Source of the DNA: Nitrobacter winogradskyi
GTDB lineage: Bacteria > Pseudomonadota > Alphaproteobacteria > Rhizobiales > Xanthobacteraceae
Direction of reading: 5' to 3'
NCBI RefSeq assembly: GCF_006539545.1
Contig: NZ_BJNF01000016.1
Location: 1-64,000 of the forward strand
DNA: 64,000 bases
Positions 27,305 to 35,709 of this stretch are shown here, piece after piece. Every line of letters starts with the position of its first letter. The stretch's first letter is position 1. A program made the position numbers and the translations under genes. The notes beneath the pieces were generated by a model. It worked only from the letters and a program-made list of their open reading frames with translations, did no database searches and was not told where the DNA came from.

Positions 27305-27993
27305 CAGTGGCGAAGAGGGTCGCGGACGGCGGGCCGGGAGATGTCGAAGGGCTGTTGCCATGGCATGCTGCCGGTACGCTGAGCGCGCGTGACACACGCC
27401 GGGTTGAGGAAGCGCTTGCGGGCGATCCGGGCCTGGCGAAGCAGTATGCGGTAATCCGGGATGAATACGCCGAAACCATTTCACTTAATGAAAGCCTCGG
27501 CGCTCCGTCCGCCGGCGCGATGCACAAGCTGTTTGCCGCGATCGACGCCGAGCCGGCAGCGCGGGTTCCGGTAGCGCGCGCCGGCCTGTTGGCGCGTCTA
27601 TCGCGGTTCTTCAGTGATCTCTCGCCACGCACGCTGGCGGCGGCCGGCGCGGTCGGAGCGCTGGTGGTGGTGCTTCAGGCTGGCGTGATCGCCGCGATGC
27701 TGGTGCAGGATGATGGCGGCCGATCGTTCCAGACGGCGTCTCATCGCGCGCCGGATGCGCCATTGACCCGCGGACTGGGCGTGGAATCGGGACCACAGGC
27801 ACTGGTGCGGTTCGCGCCGGACGCCCGCATGTCAGATATCGCTGAATTCCTGGACAGCTATCAGGTGACGGTTGTTTCGACCTCCCGCAATGGCCTGTTC
27901 CGGCTGCGCTTCGATCAGCACAAGGATCTTCCTGGCCTGTTGAGCAAGCTCCAGGGCGAAAGGATCGTCAACCTGGCGGTGCCTGCCGAGTAG
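27301..27993 (+). CDS. Membrane-bound anti-sigma factor with a prodomain-like C-terminus
   Basis: This protein has about 230 residues. The N-terminal cytoplasmic part (LLPWHAAGTLSARDTRRVEEAL) resembles anti-sigma domains but lacks the usual zinc-binding HxxxCxxC. A single transmembrane helix lies at about 115-138. The periplasmic C-terminal domain (about 165-230) has the order strand-helix-strand-helix-strand: ALVRFAP, MSDIAEFLDSY, TVVSTSRNGLFRLRF, DLPGLLSKL, RIVNLAVP. This order is like that of subtilase inhibitor prodomains and of the N-terminal part of the protease encoded next. An ATG at 27295 is an alternative start. It probably holds the ECF factor at the membrane until the periplasmic part is altered. 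Confidence 0.82.
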   Translation: MTVAKRVADGGPGDVEGLLPWHAAGTLSARDTRRVEEALAGDPGLAKQYAVIRDEYAETISLNESLGAPSAGAMHKLFAAIDAEPAARVPVARAGLLARLSRFFSDLSPRTLAAAGAVGALVVVLQAGVIAAMLVQDDGGRSFQTASHRAPDAPLTRGLGVESGPQALVRFAPDARMSDIAEFLDSYQVTVVSTSRNGLFRLRFDQHKDLPGLLSKLQGERIVNLAVPAE

Positions 27994-28054
27994 CGGACGT
28001 GAACTTTGTTCCGATCGTGACCGGTTTCCGCCCTGAGGCACGAGAAAGACCACG

Positions 28055-29935
28055 ATGGAGAACCGCGTGATGCGCCAGCGCATGACGGGCAGAATGAAAT
28101 GGAGCGGCGCGCTCTTGGCCCTGACGGGTCTGTGCTGGCTCGCAAGCGATGCTTCGCCGGCCCATGCGCAAGGCAATATGCAAGGTTTCAGGGGCTCTCC
28201 GAGCTTCGGTATGCAGGGACGCGCGCCGATGCCATCGCCGGGTGGCGGCATGACCGGATTGCCTGACCGCGGCGGTGGATGGCGCGGCATGGGATCAGGT
28301 TTGGGCCTGGGTTTGGGGTACGGGCTGATGCTCGGCGCGACGGGAGCTTCCAGCAGGGCTCCCTATGTCGAAGTCCCTGACCGTGCCATCGAGCGCGACG
28401 GCGACGCGAACAGCCGGCCATCGCGTCCCCAGCCCCGCAAGACAGTCAGCCGTGAACGAAAACCGCGAAAGCCGGTTATCGGGGTCACGGCGTCAGGCAT
28501 TTCCTACATTCGCTACGCGCACAACACCTTTCCGGCTTGCGCCCGCGGCAATGGCGCGATGAGCGGCGACTGCAACCGCCGTCCGTATGTGGCTGACCTC
28601 GGAGGCAATGGTCCGCCGCCCCAGGATCAGAACAGCGGGCCTCGTCGCAATGCGGGGCAGGCGGCGGTGACGCGCAACTATCTGCCCGGCGAGATCGTCG
28701 CCGAGACGGATGCGATGCCGGATGCGCAACTCACGGCGCTGGCGCGGCGGCACCGGTTGCAGCTAATCGTCTCGCAGAATTTTCCGCTGACCGGCAGTAC
28801 GGTCAGCCTGTTCCGCATCACCGGGCGCCGGCCGGTCGAGGATCTGCAACGCGAACTGCGCGCCGATGAGGCCGTGCGGTCAGCGCAGCCGAACTTCCGT
28901 TATATTCTGCAAGATCAGAAAACGGAGGCCGTCACCGAAGGCGACCCTGCGCAATATGCGCTGGCGAAGCTGCGGCTGCCCGAAGCGCACAGGCTGGCGC
29001 ATGGCAAGGGCGTCATTGTCGCGGTGATCGATTCCGCGATCGACGTCGATCATCCTGAACTCGCCGGCTCGATAGCGGCGAGTTTCGACGCGCTCGATGG
29101 CGAGGGCAAGCCGCACGTGCACGGCACCGGGATTGCCGGCGCGATCGTCGCCCATGCGCGGCTGATGGGGAGCGCTCCTTCCGCGAGGATTCTCGCGATC
29201 CGTGCGTTCGGCGTGACGCAGGGTGCGGCCGAGAGCACCTCGTTCACGATCTTGAAAAGTCTTGATCACGCGGCGGCTCATGGTGCGCGGATCATCAATA
29301 TGAGTTTTGCCGGTCCGCAGGATGCGCTGGTCTCGCGCGGCATTGCCGCCGCCGCGGAGAAGGGCATCGTCATGGTGGCCGCGAGCGGCAATGCCGGACC
29401 GAAATCGCCGCCGCTCCATCCGTCAGCGGACGCCGGTGTGATCGCGGTCAGCGCGACCGATGTCGACGACCGGCTGTTCCCGGCCTCCAGTCGCGGCAGC
29501 CATGTCGCGGTCGCGGCTCCCGGCGTCGATATCTTCCTTCCTGCGCCGGACCGTAAGTATCAGATGACGTCGGGGACTTCGTTCTCCGCGGCTTACATCA
29601 GCGGTCTCGCCGCGCTGATCCTGGAGCGTCGCCCGGCGCTGAAACCCGGCGAAGTCCGGGCCATCCTGATGACGAGCGCGCGCGACCTCGGGACGCCGGG
29701 CCGTGACGATCTGTTCGGGGCCGGTCAGGCGGATGCGTATCGCGCCGTGCAGTCTGTCCCGGACGGCGCTGTTCCCGCCGCTGACAAGGAAATGCCGGCC
29801 ATCGCGGTGTCCGATCCGGCGCTTGTCGTATCCGGTACCGCCGATGAAACGGCTGGTGACGCCGGGCCTTCCAGTGAGCCGCAGCCGGCGTCCGCGGGTC
29901 TGCAGTCGCGCGGTGCTGATCCGTCCGCGAAATAG
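28055..29935 (+). CDS. Secreted S8 family serine protease (subtilase)
   Basis: This 626-residue protein has a signal peptide ending near PAHAQ, a Gly/Met-rich low-complexity stretch (about 45-95), a prodomain-like region (about 205-290) and the subtilase domain (about 310-565). The catalytic triad is D326 (VIDSAID), H356 (HGTGIAG) and S509 (GTSFSAAY). A Pro/Ala-rich tail follows. The N-terminal ATG at 28055 is kept, though ATGs at 28070 and 28082 would leave a shorter pre-signal segment. It is the third gene of the sigma/anti-sigma unit, 61 bp after the anti-sigma gene, and so is likely an output or the effector of that pathway. Confidence 0.9.
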   Translation: MENRVMRQRMTGRMKWSGALLALTGLCWLASDASPAHAQGNMQGFRGSPSFGMQGRAPMPSPGGGMTGLPDRGGGWRGMGSGLGLGLGYGLMLGATGASSRAPYVEVPDRAIERDGDANSRPSRPQPRKTVSRERKPRKPVIGVTASGISYIRYAHNTFPACARGNGAMSGDCNRRPYVADLGGNGPPPQDQNSGPRRNAGQAAVTRNYLPGEIVAETDAMPDAQLTALARRHRLQLIVSQNFPLTGSTVSLFRITGRRPVEDLQRELRADEAVRSAQPNFRYILQDQKTEAVTEGDPAQYALAKLRLPEAHRLAHGKGVIVAVIDSAIDVDHPELAGSIAASFDALDGEGKPHVHGTGIAGAIVAHARLMGSAPSARILAIRAFGVTQGAAESTSFTILKSLDHAAAHGARIINMSFAGPQDALVSRGIAAAAEKGIVMVAASGNAGPKSPPLHPSADAGVIAVSATDVDDRLFPASSRGSHVAVAAPGVDIFLPAPDRKYQMTSGTSFSAAYISGLAALILERRPALKPGEVRAILMTSARDLGTPGRDDLFGAGQADAYRAVQSVPDGAVPAADKEMPAIAVSDPALVVSGTADETAGDAGPSSEPQPASAGLQSRGADPSAK

Positions 29936-30276
29936 ACAACCTTTCCATACCCTTAAAAATTTTCAGATCGTCTTGAACGTTTTTCCGGGGCGTGACGACA
30001 GAACAAGTGTGGGAGGCCAAACTCCCCGAGGCTATATCAGGCGCGAGCGCCCATCCACCCCAGCGCCCATATGGCTTGACCCGTCCGGTTGTCCCCCCGG
30101 GCGGGTCTTCTCATTGATGGATTGTTCGAATGCCAAATTTCGGCCGTGGCGGAATGCGAATTTAACCTGCCTGTCGTCCGTAGGGGAGTTCTGATGGATT
30201 CATCAAACGGAACTCTTCGCCCGTAACTGAAGCTTCGGGTAAATGAGGCGCTTGGAATGAAAGAAGGAGCGAAAAA
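29936..30276. other. Gap between the subtilase and the small Tyr/Arg-rich protein
   Basis: This 341-bp gap holds the terminator-like hairpin at 30078-30110 and a second hairpin at 30186-30215 (GAGTTC-TGATG-GATT-CATCA-AACG-GAACTC), 62 bp before the next start codon. The latter could lie in the leader of the next gene. No further gene is seen. Confidence 0.55.
30078..30110 (+). terminator. Possible rho-independent terminator after the subtilase gene
   Basis: GACCCGTCCGG pairs with CCGGGCGGGTC around an 8-base loop (one G-T pair), followed by TTCT. It is GC-rich with only a short U tract, so termination may be partial. It is 143 bp past the subtilase stop. Confidence 0.45.
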
Positions 30277-30588
30277 TTGAGAATCATCTGGAACCTTAAA
30301 CTCGCCGCCGCGGCCGCAGTGATGGCCGGACTCGTCGCAGTCCTTGGTAGTCACACCGCCTCGGCAGCTCCTTTGTCGCCAGCCGCGATTGTTGCTCCGG
30401 CAGGTGTCACGCCTGACGTTGAGCAGGTCCAGTATTACGGCTATGGACGCCGTTATTATCGGCCGCGATACGGCTTCGCTCCGAGATATGGCTTCGGCCC
30501 GAGATATGGATATGGTCGGGGATACTACGCGCCGCGTCGCTTCTATGGTCCCCGATACTATGCTCCCCGACGCTTCTATCGTTACTGA
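30277..30588 (+). CDS. Small secreted Tyr/Gly/Arg-rich protein
   Basis: This 103-residue protein has a signal peptide (MRIIWNLK, hydrophobic core, cleavage after ASA) and a mature chain dominated by short repeats of the type RYGFxPRYG and YYAPRRFYGPR. It starts with TTG at 30277; a strong ribosome binding site (AAGGAG) seven to eight bases upstream supports this unusual start. Many alphaproteobacteria encode such small basic, tyrosine-rich exported proteins, whose function is not known. A strong terminator follows directly, so the gene is transcribed alone. Confidence 0.75.
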   Translation: MRIIWNLKLAAAAAVMAGLVAVLGSHTASAAPLSPAAIVAPAGVTPDVEQVQYYGYGRRYYRPRYGFAPRYGFGPRYGYGRGYYAPRRFYGPRYYAPRRFYRY

Positions 30589-30592
30589 GTTC

Positions 30593-30619
30593 AAACCCCG
30601 CTTCGGCGGGGTTTTTTTT
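30593..30619 (+). terminator. Rho-independent terminator
   Basis: AACCCCGC-TTCG-GCGGGGTT followed by a run of eight T. It ends the transcript of the small Tyr/Arg-rich protein five bases past its stop codon. Confidence 0.92.
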
Positions 30620-30722
30620 ATGGCCTCAATGCTGGTCCCGCTCACGGTCCTATCCGTCTTGCGCTGCTGGGGAACGACCGGGTCATCTCCGGATTATATC
30701 CCGGCAACAAAAGGAGATTGCA

Positions 30723-30926
30723 ATGGACTGGAATCGTGTCGAGGGAAGCTGGAAACAACTAAAAGGCGGGATCAAGGAGAAGTGGGGCAAGCTGACTGAT
30801 GATGACCTTGATGTCATCAACGGCAAGCGCGAACAACTCGAAGGCAAAATCCAGGAGCGCTACGGATACCAGAAAGATCAGGCCAAGAAGGAAATCGACG
30901 ATTGGTTCGGTAGCCAGAAATGGTAA
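30723..30926 (+). CDS. CsbD family stress protein
   Basis: This 67-residue hydrophilic protein is a CsbD-like protein. The family pattern is clear: MDWNRVEGSWKQLKGGIKEKWG at the start, LTDDDLDVINGKREQLEGKIQERYGY in the middle and DDWF at the end. CsbD homologues are induced by general stress in several bacteria; the molecular role is unknown. The ribosome binding site AAGGAG is close to the ATG. A terminator follows 5 bp after the stop, so it is monocistronic. Confidence 0.93.
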   Translation: MDWNRVEGSWKQLKGGIKEKWGKLTDDDLDVINGKREQLEGKIQERYGYQKDQAKKEIDDWFGSQKW

Positions 30927-30931
30927 TCTTC

Positions 30932-30958
30932 AAACCCCGCCAAAAAGGCGGGGTTTTT
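30932..30958 (+). terminator. Rho-independent terminator after the CsbD gene
   Basis: AAACCCCGCC-AAAAA-GGCGGGGTTT with a following T tract. It ends the csbD-like transcript. Confidence 0.93.
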
Positions 30959-31333
30959 CGTTGCAGGTCAGGTTTGTCTCGATCGGCGGGATCGCAAACC
31001 TGTCGACCAGCCGGCAGGATACCTCCCTCGATGTCCTGCGAAACCGGCGGTCCTTGCCGCCTGGAGCATTTTCGCTTCTGTTGAATCAGAAGCGAAGCTC
31101 TATGATTTTGATTTGACGCGTTTTCTTCGCGCGAACCGGATTCCATCTTCGGGTCGCGCCCGAGGACATGCTTCGCTCGAAAACGCTATAGTGCCAGCCT
31201 TCACAGTGGGGACATATTCGCGCCACAAAGTGCTGGACTTCGCCAAAGTTTTCCACAGAATATCCAGAAATTGCCTGAATTGATTCGTTCGTTGCGTCTG
31301 CGTCCGTTTTCCTCCTGCGGACTGTCCCCAACC
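30959..31333. other. Gap with a complete family A repeat
   Basis: About 375 bases without a gene. A complete repeat lies at 31063-31191. The rest, including 31192-31333 just before the TIGR03809 gene, shows no gene; it must contain that gene's promoter. Confidence 0.6.
31063..31191. repeat. Family A dispersed repeat (long form)
   Basis: The copy includes the CTTCGGGTCGCGCCCGAGG stem and ends with TTCGCTCGAAAACGCTATAG. Confidence 0.85.
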
Positions 31334-31822
31334 ATGACCCAACGATACGACGCCGGGCGCGCGCCCGACCTCGCTCAAGACATCCTGAATCGCTGGTGTG
31401 TGCTTGCCGAACAGCGGCTCGATTTTCTGATCGAGCTTTATGAAAGCGGCAGGTGGCGACGCTACCATTCCGAAAACGCCTTCATGGAAAACCTGCGCGA
31501 GGCGAAGACCGTCGTCGAAACCTGGCGCAGGCTGGCCCAGCGTGAGGCGACGCCGGACAATCGTGCATTCGACTGGTCGCGGCTCGATCGGCCCTCGGAA
31601 CCCCCTCCCGCTCCTGACACCGGGCAGTCGTCAGCCGGAGCTGCGATACCTTATGCACCGCGGACGGTTATCGGCTTGCAAGAGTGTGCGACGCTGCGAG
31701 CGAAGGACGAAGCGCCGGCTGGAAAGAATGCGCGGGATGCTGACCGGCCCACCGGCGTTTTGCCGGATCTGAAAACCCTTCAGATGCGCTATCCGATCCT
31801 TCGATACGCCAGAACAGGGTGA
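31334..31822 (+). CDS. TIGR03809 family conserved hypothetical protein
   Basis: From the ATG at 31334 the protein has 162 residues. The first 70 residues (AQDILNRWCVLAEQRLDFLIELYESGRWRRYHSE, in part) match the small conserved family TIGR03809, found in this bacterial group next to the TIGR03808 repeat protein. Here the partner lies convergent and downstream. The second half is Pro/Ala-rich and looks non-conserved. No signal peptide or membrane helix is visible. The function is unknown. Confidence 0.7.
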   Translation: MTQRYDAGRAPDLAQDILNRWCVLAEQRLDFLIELYESGRWRRYHSENAFMENLREAKTVVETWRRLAQREATPDNRAFDWSRLDRPSEPPPAPDTGQSSAGAAIPYAPRTVIGLQECATLRAKDEAPAGKNARDADRPTGVLPDLKTLQMRYPILRYARTG

Positions 31823-31862
31823 TCCGTCGCGAAGGAGTACGTCACGTCAGAGTCTTTGTGTT

Positions 31863-31935
31863 CTGACGCCTCGTCTTCACGCGAACCGGATTGCATCCTC
31901 GGGTCGGGCCGAGGACATGTTTCGCTCGAAAACGC
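31863..31935. repeat. Family A repeat, 3' part
   Basis: A truncated copy starting at CTTCACGCGAACCGG and ending in TTCGCTCGAAAACGC. It abuts the end of the TIGR03808 gene. Confidence 0.75.
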
Positions 31936-31945
31936 GAACCTCGTT

Positions 31946-33313
31946 TCAACGCACCGCATTGGCGCCGATGACGATCTGCGTGAACTTGGCGGCGCCAGCG
32001 ATGGAAAGATCCGGCGTCACGGGCCTGGCGTGGTCGAGTCCCACCACCGCGCCGCGCGGCGCATCCGAAATCACATTGGTGTTGACCAGCGCCGTGCCTG
32101 CGCCGTCCACGACCGAAACTCCGATGCCGATGAAGGTTTTACGGATGACGTTGCCCGTGATCGCGACATCGCGGAGATATTTACCCCAGCCCGCGATGAT
32201 GCCGAACGACGGTGCGTTCTCGATGAGGTTTCCGGTCACCGACGTATCCGCCTCGATGTAGATGCCGATGCCGGCGTCGTCGTCGGGCGCGGTGCCGATC
32301 GGTCGTTTCGGCAACAGGTTGCGGATGATGTTGCCTTGTACGACCGCAAGCCGGCCGCCCTCGTTGAAGTTGCTGACGGAGACGCCGACCGCCGCGCCGT
32401 CCACGGTGTTGCCGGCGATCACCGCGCCCTCGAAGGCGAATTCGGAATAGAGCGCCACCTCGCGCACATTACTGATGCTGTTGCCGGTGATCTGAATGTT
32501 CGATGCCGAGTTGCCGCGCACGGCGGAGTAATCGCAGTCGCTGATGCGGTTGCCGCTGACGATGACATTGCCGGCGCGGAAGGCGTTGATGGCGTTGCCG
32601 TGCTGGCCGGAGCCGCCCTGGCCGGCCTTGATGTTCTCGATCCGGTTGCCGGTGACGATCGAGCCGTCGTCGCCGATGGCGGTGCGCAGGATCTCGACGC
32701 CGTTATCCCTTGTCTCGCGAATGGTGTTGCGCGCGACCGTCAACCCGAGCGCATCGAAGGAAACGATTCCCGTCGTTTCGATCTTCTCGATGAGATTGCC
32801 GCTGATCTCGCCGGCGGCATTTTCGAGCCAGATGCCGTTGCCGCCGCTGCCGGTGATCGCGCAATCCATAATCCGGACATCGCGGCCGCCGAGGCAATGG
32901 ACCAGGCCGCGCCGATCGGGAAGGGGAATGCCGCCGCCATCGAGGGTGAGATTGCTGAGGCCGATGTGGTCGGCGCCCTCGGCTGCCAGCAGCGAAGCGC
33001 CGCCGGTGAAGGTCAGCGTGGTCGCGCCGCGCACGCCGACGAGTTGCGATCCCTTGGCGAGTTGCAGCGGTCCGGTGCGATAGACGCCGGGCGGCAACGC
33101 GAGCGGCGCGTTGACGCTCGCGGCCTCGTTGATCGCCCGTTGCAGCGCGCGGGTCTGGTCGCCGGTGGCGTTGGGCCGCACGCCATAATGAGCGGCGTCA
33201 CGCCCCAGCGTCGATGTCAGCGCCGCCGCGCGGAGTGCATTCGCCGGCATCGCCAGCGCACCGATGATGCCGGCGGCGGAAGCTCCGAGGATATGGCGGC
33301 GGTCGATATCCAT
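31946..33313 (-). CDS. TIGR03808 family Tat-exported beta-helix repeat protein
   Basis: This 455-residue protein begins with a twin-arginine signal (DRRHILGASAAGIIG) and then a right-handed parallel beta-helix of the pectate-lyase-3 type. It repeats units such as NLIEKIETTGI, NTIRETRDNGVEI, NRIENIKAG and NVIRKTFIGIGV. The family is described as a Tat-translocated repeat protein of unknown role. Export in folded form through Tat suggests a cofactor or a fast-folding solenoid. It could bind or cut a polysaccharide, but no catalytic residues can be assigned by eye. The partner TIGR03809 gene is convergent, 123 bp away. Confidence 0.85.
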   Translation of the reverse strand: MDIDRRHILGASAAGIIGALAMPANALRAAALTSTLGRDAAHYGVRPNATGDQTRALQRAINEAASVNAPLALPPGVYRTGPLQLAKGSQLVGVRGATTLTFTGGASLLAAEGADHIGLSNLTLDGGGIPLPDRRGLVHCLGGRDVRIMDCAITGSGGNGIWLENAAGEISGNLIEKIETTGIVSFDALGLTVARNTIRETRDNGVEILRTAIGDDGSIVTGNRIENIKAGQGGSGQHGNAINAFRAGNVIVSGNRISDCDYSAVRGNSASNIQITGNSISNVREVALYSEFAFEGAVIAGNTVDGAAVGVSVSNFNEGGRLAVVQGNIIRNLLPKRPIGTAPDDDAGIGIYIEADTSVTGNLIENAPSFGIIAGWGKYLRDVAITGNVIRKTFIGIGVSVVDGAGTALVNTNVISDAPRGAVVGLDHARPVTPDLSIAGAAKFTQIVIGANAVR

Positions 33314-33357
33314 GGATGGCTGATCCTTTTGAGGCAGGCGAGCATCTTACGTCGATC

Positions 33358-33421
33358 GCGTTTTCGAGCAAGGCATGTCCCCGGGCTTGACCCAGGGATG
33401 GATACCGCTTCGCGTTAACGC
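33358..33421. repeat. Family A repeat fragment
   Basis: The fragment GCGTTTTCGAGCAAGGCATGTCC with the CCCGGGCTTGACCCAGGG stem. It lies just upstream of the TIGR03808 start and at the end of the MFS gene. Confidence 0.65.
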
Positions 33422-34674
33422 GGCGGCGGGACCGCCGGATTGTGCGGCACGAACAACCGTCCGCGCTCGACAACGATCACGACGACCAAGGCGGCGATGG
33501 TGCAAAGGAAGGCGCTTGCTGTGAACGGCAGCATAGTTCCATCGAAATCCTGCCCGATCATGGCGCCGACGCCGCTGCCTATCAATGTCGTGATCGAGCC
33601 GAACAGGGATGAGGCGGTTCCGGCGATATGGCCTTGCGGCTCCATCGCGAGCGCGGTGAAATTCGAGAACATCAGCCCGAACGCGAACATCGTGCCGATC
33701 GCAAACGCGATGTAAACCGGAAACGACAGCCATCCCTGCCACGCCGCGAGCAGCGTCAGCATCGAGATCACAACCGATCCTGTCAGCGCGCCGTGCGAGA
33801 TCACCCGCATGCCGAACCGCCCGACGATGCGCGCGTTCAACAGACCCGCGGCGGCGATGCCGATGGCGATCGCACCGAAGGCGAGCGGAAAATAATCGCC
33901 GAGGCCGTAGATGTCGGTGAAGATCTGCTGCGAGCAGAACACATAGGCGAACAGCACGCTCTGCACGCCGCCGGTGGCGAGCGCGTAGCCGATGGTTTGG
34001 CGGTTGGTAATGGTCTGGCGATAGGCATCCAACACGTTCGCGGCGGTCAGCGGCTTGCGCCCGGCGGGCGGCAGGGTCTCCGGCAATCGGAGCGCGCACC
34101 AAAGCAAAGCGAGCAGACCGTAGGCGGTCAGCACCACGAAGATGCCGCGCCATTCCGCGAACAGCAGAATCGCCTGACCGATCGACGGCGCAAGCACGGG
34201 CACCGAGATGAAGATCATCATCGCCAGCGACAGCACGCTCGCCATGCGCCGGCCGCTGTAGCAGTCGCGCACGATCGAGGTGGCGATGACGCGGGCGGCG
34301 GAACTTCCGACGCCCTGCAGCACGCGCGCCAGCAGCATCGTTTCAAACGAGGACGCGACCACCGACAACAGGCCAGCCGCGCTGTAGAGCAGCATTCCGC
34401 CGATCAGGATCGGGCGGCGGCCGAACCGGTCCGACAGCGGCCCCATGATGAACTGGCCCGCGCCGAAGCCGGCCAGATACACCGAGATCACGGCCTGGAC
34501 ATGATTGGGGTGAGCGATGGCGTAGGCATCGCGGACGTCCGGCATCGCCGGCAGCATCATGTCGGTGGCGATCGGGTTCAGCGCCATGATGCAGGCGACG
34601 AGGGCGACGAATTCAGGGAACCCTCTCGGCTGATGGGCTCGCGACACCCATCCGTCCATATCGGCGTCGGTCAT
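33415..34674 (-). CDS. Bcr/CflA family multidrug efflux MFS transporter
   Basis: This 419-residue inner-membrane protein has twelve predicted helices and the drug:proton antiporter pattern of the Bcr/CflA subfamily. These include ATDMMLPAMPDV in the first helix, motif A as GPLSDRFGRRPILIGG after the second, and LLARVLQGVGSSAARVIATSIVRD in helix 4/5 (motif C region nearby). Such pumps expel bicyclomycin, chloramphenicol or sulfonamides, or small peptides. It stands alone and no regulator gene is adjacent. A family C repeat and a family A fragment flank it. Confidence 0.9.
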   Translation of the reverse strand: MTDADMDGWVSRAHQPRGFPEFVALVACIMALNPIATDMMLPAMPDVRDAYAIAHPNHVQAVISVYLAGFGAGQFIMGPLSDRFGRRPILIGGMLLYSAAGLLSVVASSFETMLLARVLQGVGSSAARVIATSIVRDCYSGRRMASVLSLAMMIFISVPVLAPSIGQAILLFAEWRGIFVVLTAYGLLALLWCALRLPETLPPAGRKPLTAANVLDAYRQTITNRQTIGYALATGGVQSVLFAYVFCSQQIFTDIYGLGDYFPLAFGAIAIGIAAAGLLNARIVGRFGMRVISHGALTGSVVISMLTLLAAWQGWLSFPVYIAFAIGTMFAFGLMFSNFTALAMEPQGHIAGTASSLFGSITTLIGSGVGAMIGQDFDGTMLPFTASAFLCTIAALVVVIVVERGRLFVPHNPAVPPPR

Positions 34675-34719
34675 CGATGTGTCTCGGAAGGATCGGTACG
34701 CAGCCTTATCGATGCCGCC

Positions 34720-34832
34720 AGAGTCTGGTTCAACCGCGTTGAATCAGACTCTGGCATTCTCTCTTTGCGATTGAGCACGATCATATCCGAAAACCGGTTT
34801 CCACTCTTCGGGATCATGCTCTGTTGCGCGGC
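34720..34832. repeat. Family C dispersed repeat
   Basis: Contains AGAGTCTGGTTCAACCGCGTTGAATCAGACTCT as a hairpin, followed by GATCATATCCGAAAACCGG and TTTCCACTCTTCGGGATCATG. A diverged relative is at 50741-50837. Confidence 0.6.
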
Positions 34833-34895
34833 ACAGTGCCCGTTTCGAATATGGCTGTCCATTTGATTTGGCGGGTCTTGGCGCGCCCGAAAGCT

Positions 34896-35537
34896 CTATA
34901 GCCCCGTCTGCCGCGCCGCCTTCACCATTTCCATGAGCATGGCCTCGCCGGCATCGACGAGATGCGCCAGCGTCATGCCGCCGGGAACGGCAGCCGAGCC
35001 GTCGCGCTTCAGCGCCGGAATATGAATGAACGCGGCGAGGCGCGGGCCCGCCTGTTGATCGGCGGCCTCGATGGCGCGCCAGCAGAGATAATTGCAAAGA
35101 TAGCTGCCGGCATCGCGCGAGGCGCGGGCGTCGATGCCGGTCAGCCGTGCCGCGCGCAGCAGCCTGAAAACATGCGGTCCGAAGGCGCGCGCATCCGCCG
35201 TGCCCGCGATCACGCCCTTGTGAATCCGCGCGCCGTCGAGGTCCGGCCAGATCGTCGTCATCGCGTTTCGCGTGCGCGTCTCGATCCGCAGCCAGCGGGT
35301 GCGCGCCGCCAGCCCGAACATCAGGAGCGCGTGCGGACGATGCGTTGCAAGGAGCTGCGGCAGTTCGGAATCCACCGTCGCATAGGCGACATCGAAGATG
35401 TGGGTTGTGATCGTAACGCCGTCCAGCGCGGGCCGGCGCAACTTGGCGAGTCGTTTGACCAGCGGAACAGTCGGATTGAACGGCGCGCCGGGAAAGGGGC
35501 CGAAGCCGGTGACGAGAATGCGGAGGGGCGTCGTCAT
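34896..35537 (-). CDS. pcp: Pyroglutamyl-peptidase I (C15)
   Basis: This 213-residue cysteine peptidase removes N-terminal pyroglutamate from peptides. The start motif is VTGFGPFPGAPFNPT, and the catalytic triad reads E86 (RIETRTRN), C148 (SYLCNY) and H172 (IHIPAL). I chose the ATG at 35537, which directly precedes the conserved beta strand; a longer frame extends upstream through repeat DNA. The three triad residues are in place, but the segments around them differ from the E. coli/Bacillus consensus, so substrate range may differ. Confidence 0.82.
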   Translation of the reverse strand: MTTPLRILVTGFGPFPGAPFNPTVPLVKRLAKLRRPALDGVTITTHIFDVAYATVDSELPQLLATHRPHALLMFGLAARTRWLRIETRTRNAMTTIWPDLDGARIHKGVIAGTADARAFGPHVFRLLRAARLTGIDARASRDAGSYLCNYLCWRAIEAADQQAGPRLAAFIHIPALKRDGSAAVPGGMTLAHLVDAGEAMLMEMVKAARQTGL

Positions 35538-35692
35538 GTCCGGGCAAAAGCGCGAAGCGCGTCTTCGTGCAGATGTCCCGGCCATCCACGTCGTGCCTTT
35601 GGAAGCCTGCCACAAGAAATGGCGTGGATGCCCGGCACACAGGCGAGCGAAGCGACGCCGTTCTTCGAACGGTTACGGCCGGGCATGACGGT
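35533..35692. repeat. Family B dispersed repeat
   Basis: Ends are formed by GTCATGTCCGGGC and GGCCGGGCATGACG, which are complementary. Inside are GGCCATCCACGTC and GGCGTGGATGCCCGGC. Confidence 0.75.
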
Positions 35693-35709
35693 CGCGGAAA
35701 CAGTGCAAT

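Noticed and set aside
31856-33418. Open frame of 520 codons on the plus strand
   Set aside because: It is antisense to the Tat-exported beta-helix gene and rich in Ala, Arg, Asp and Gly in the way shadow frames are.
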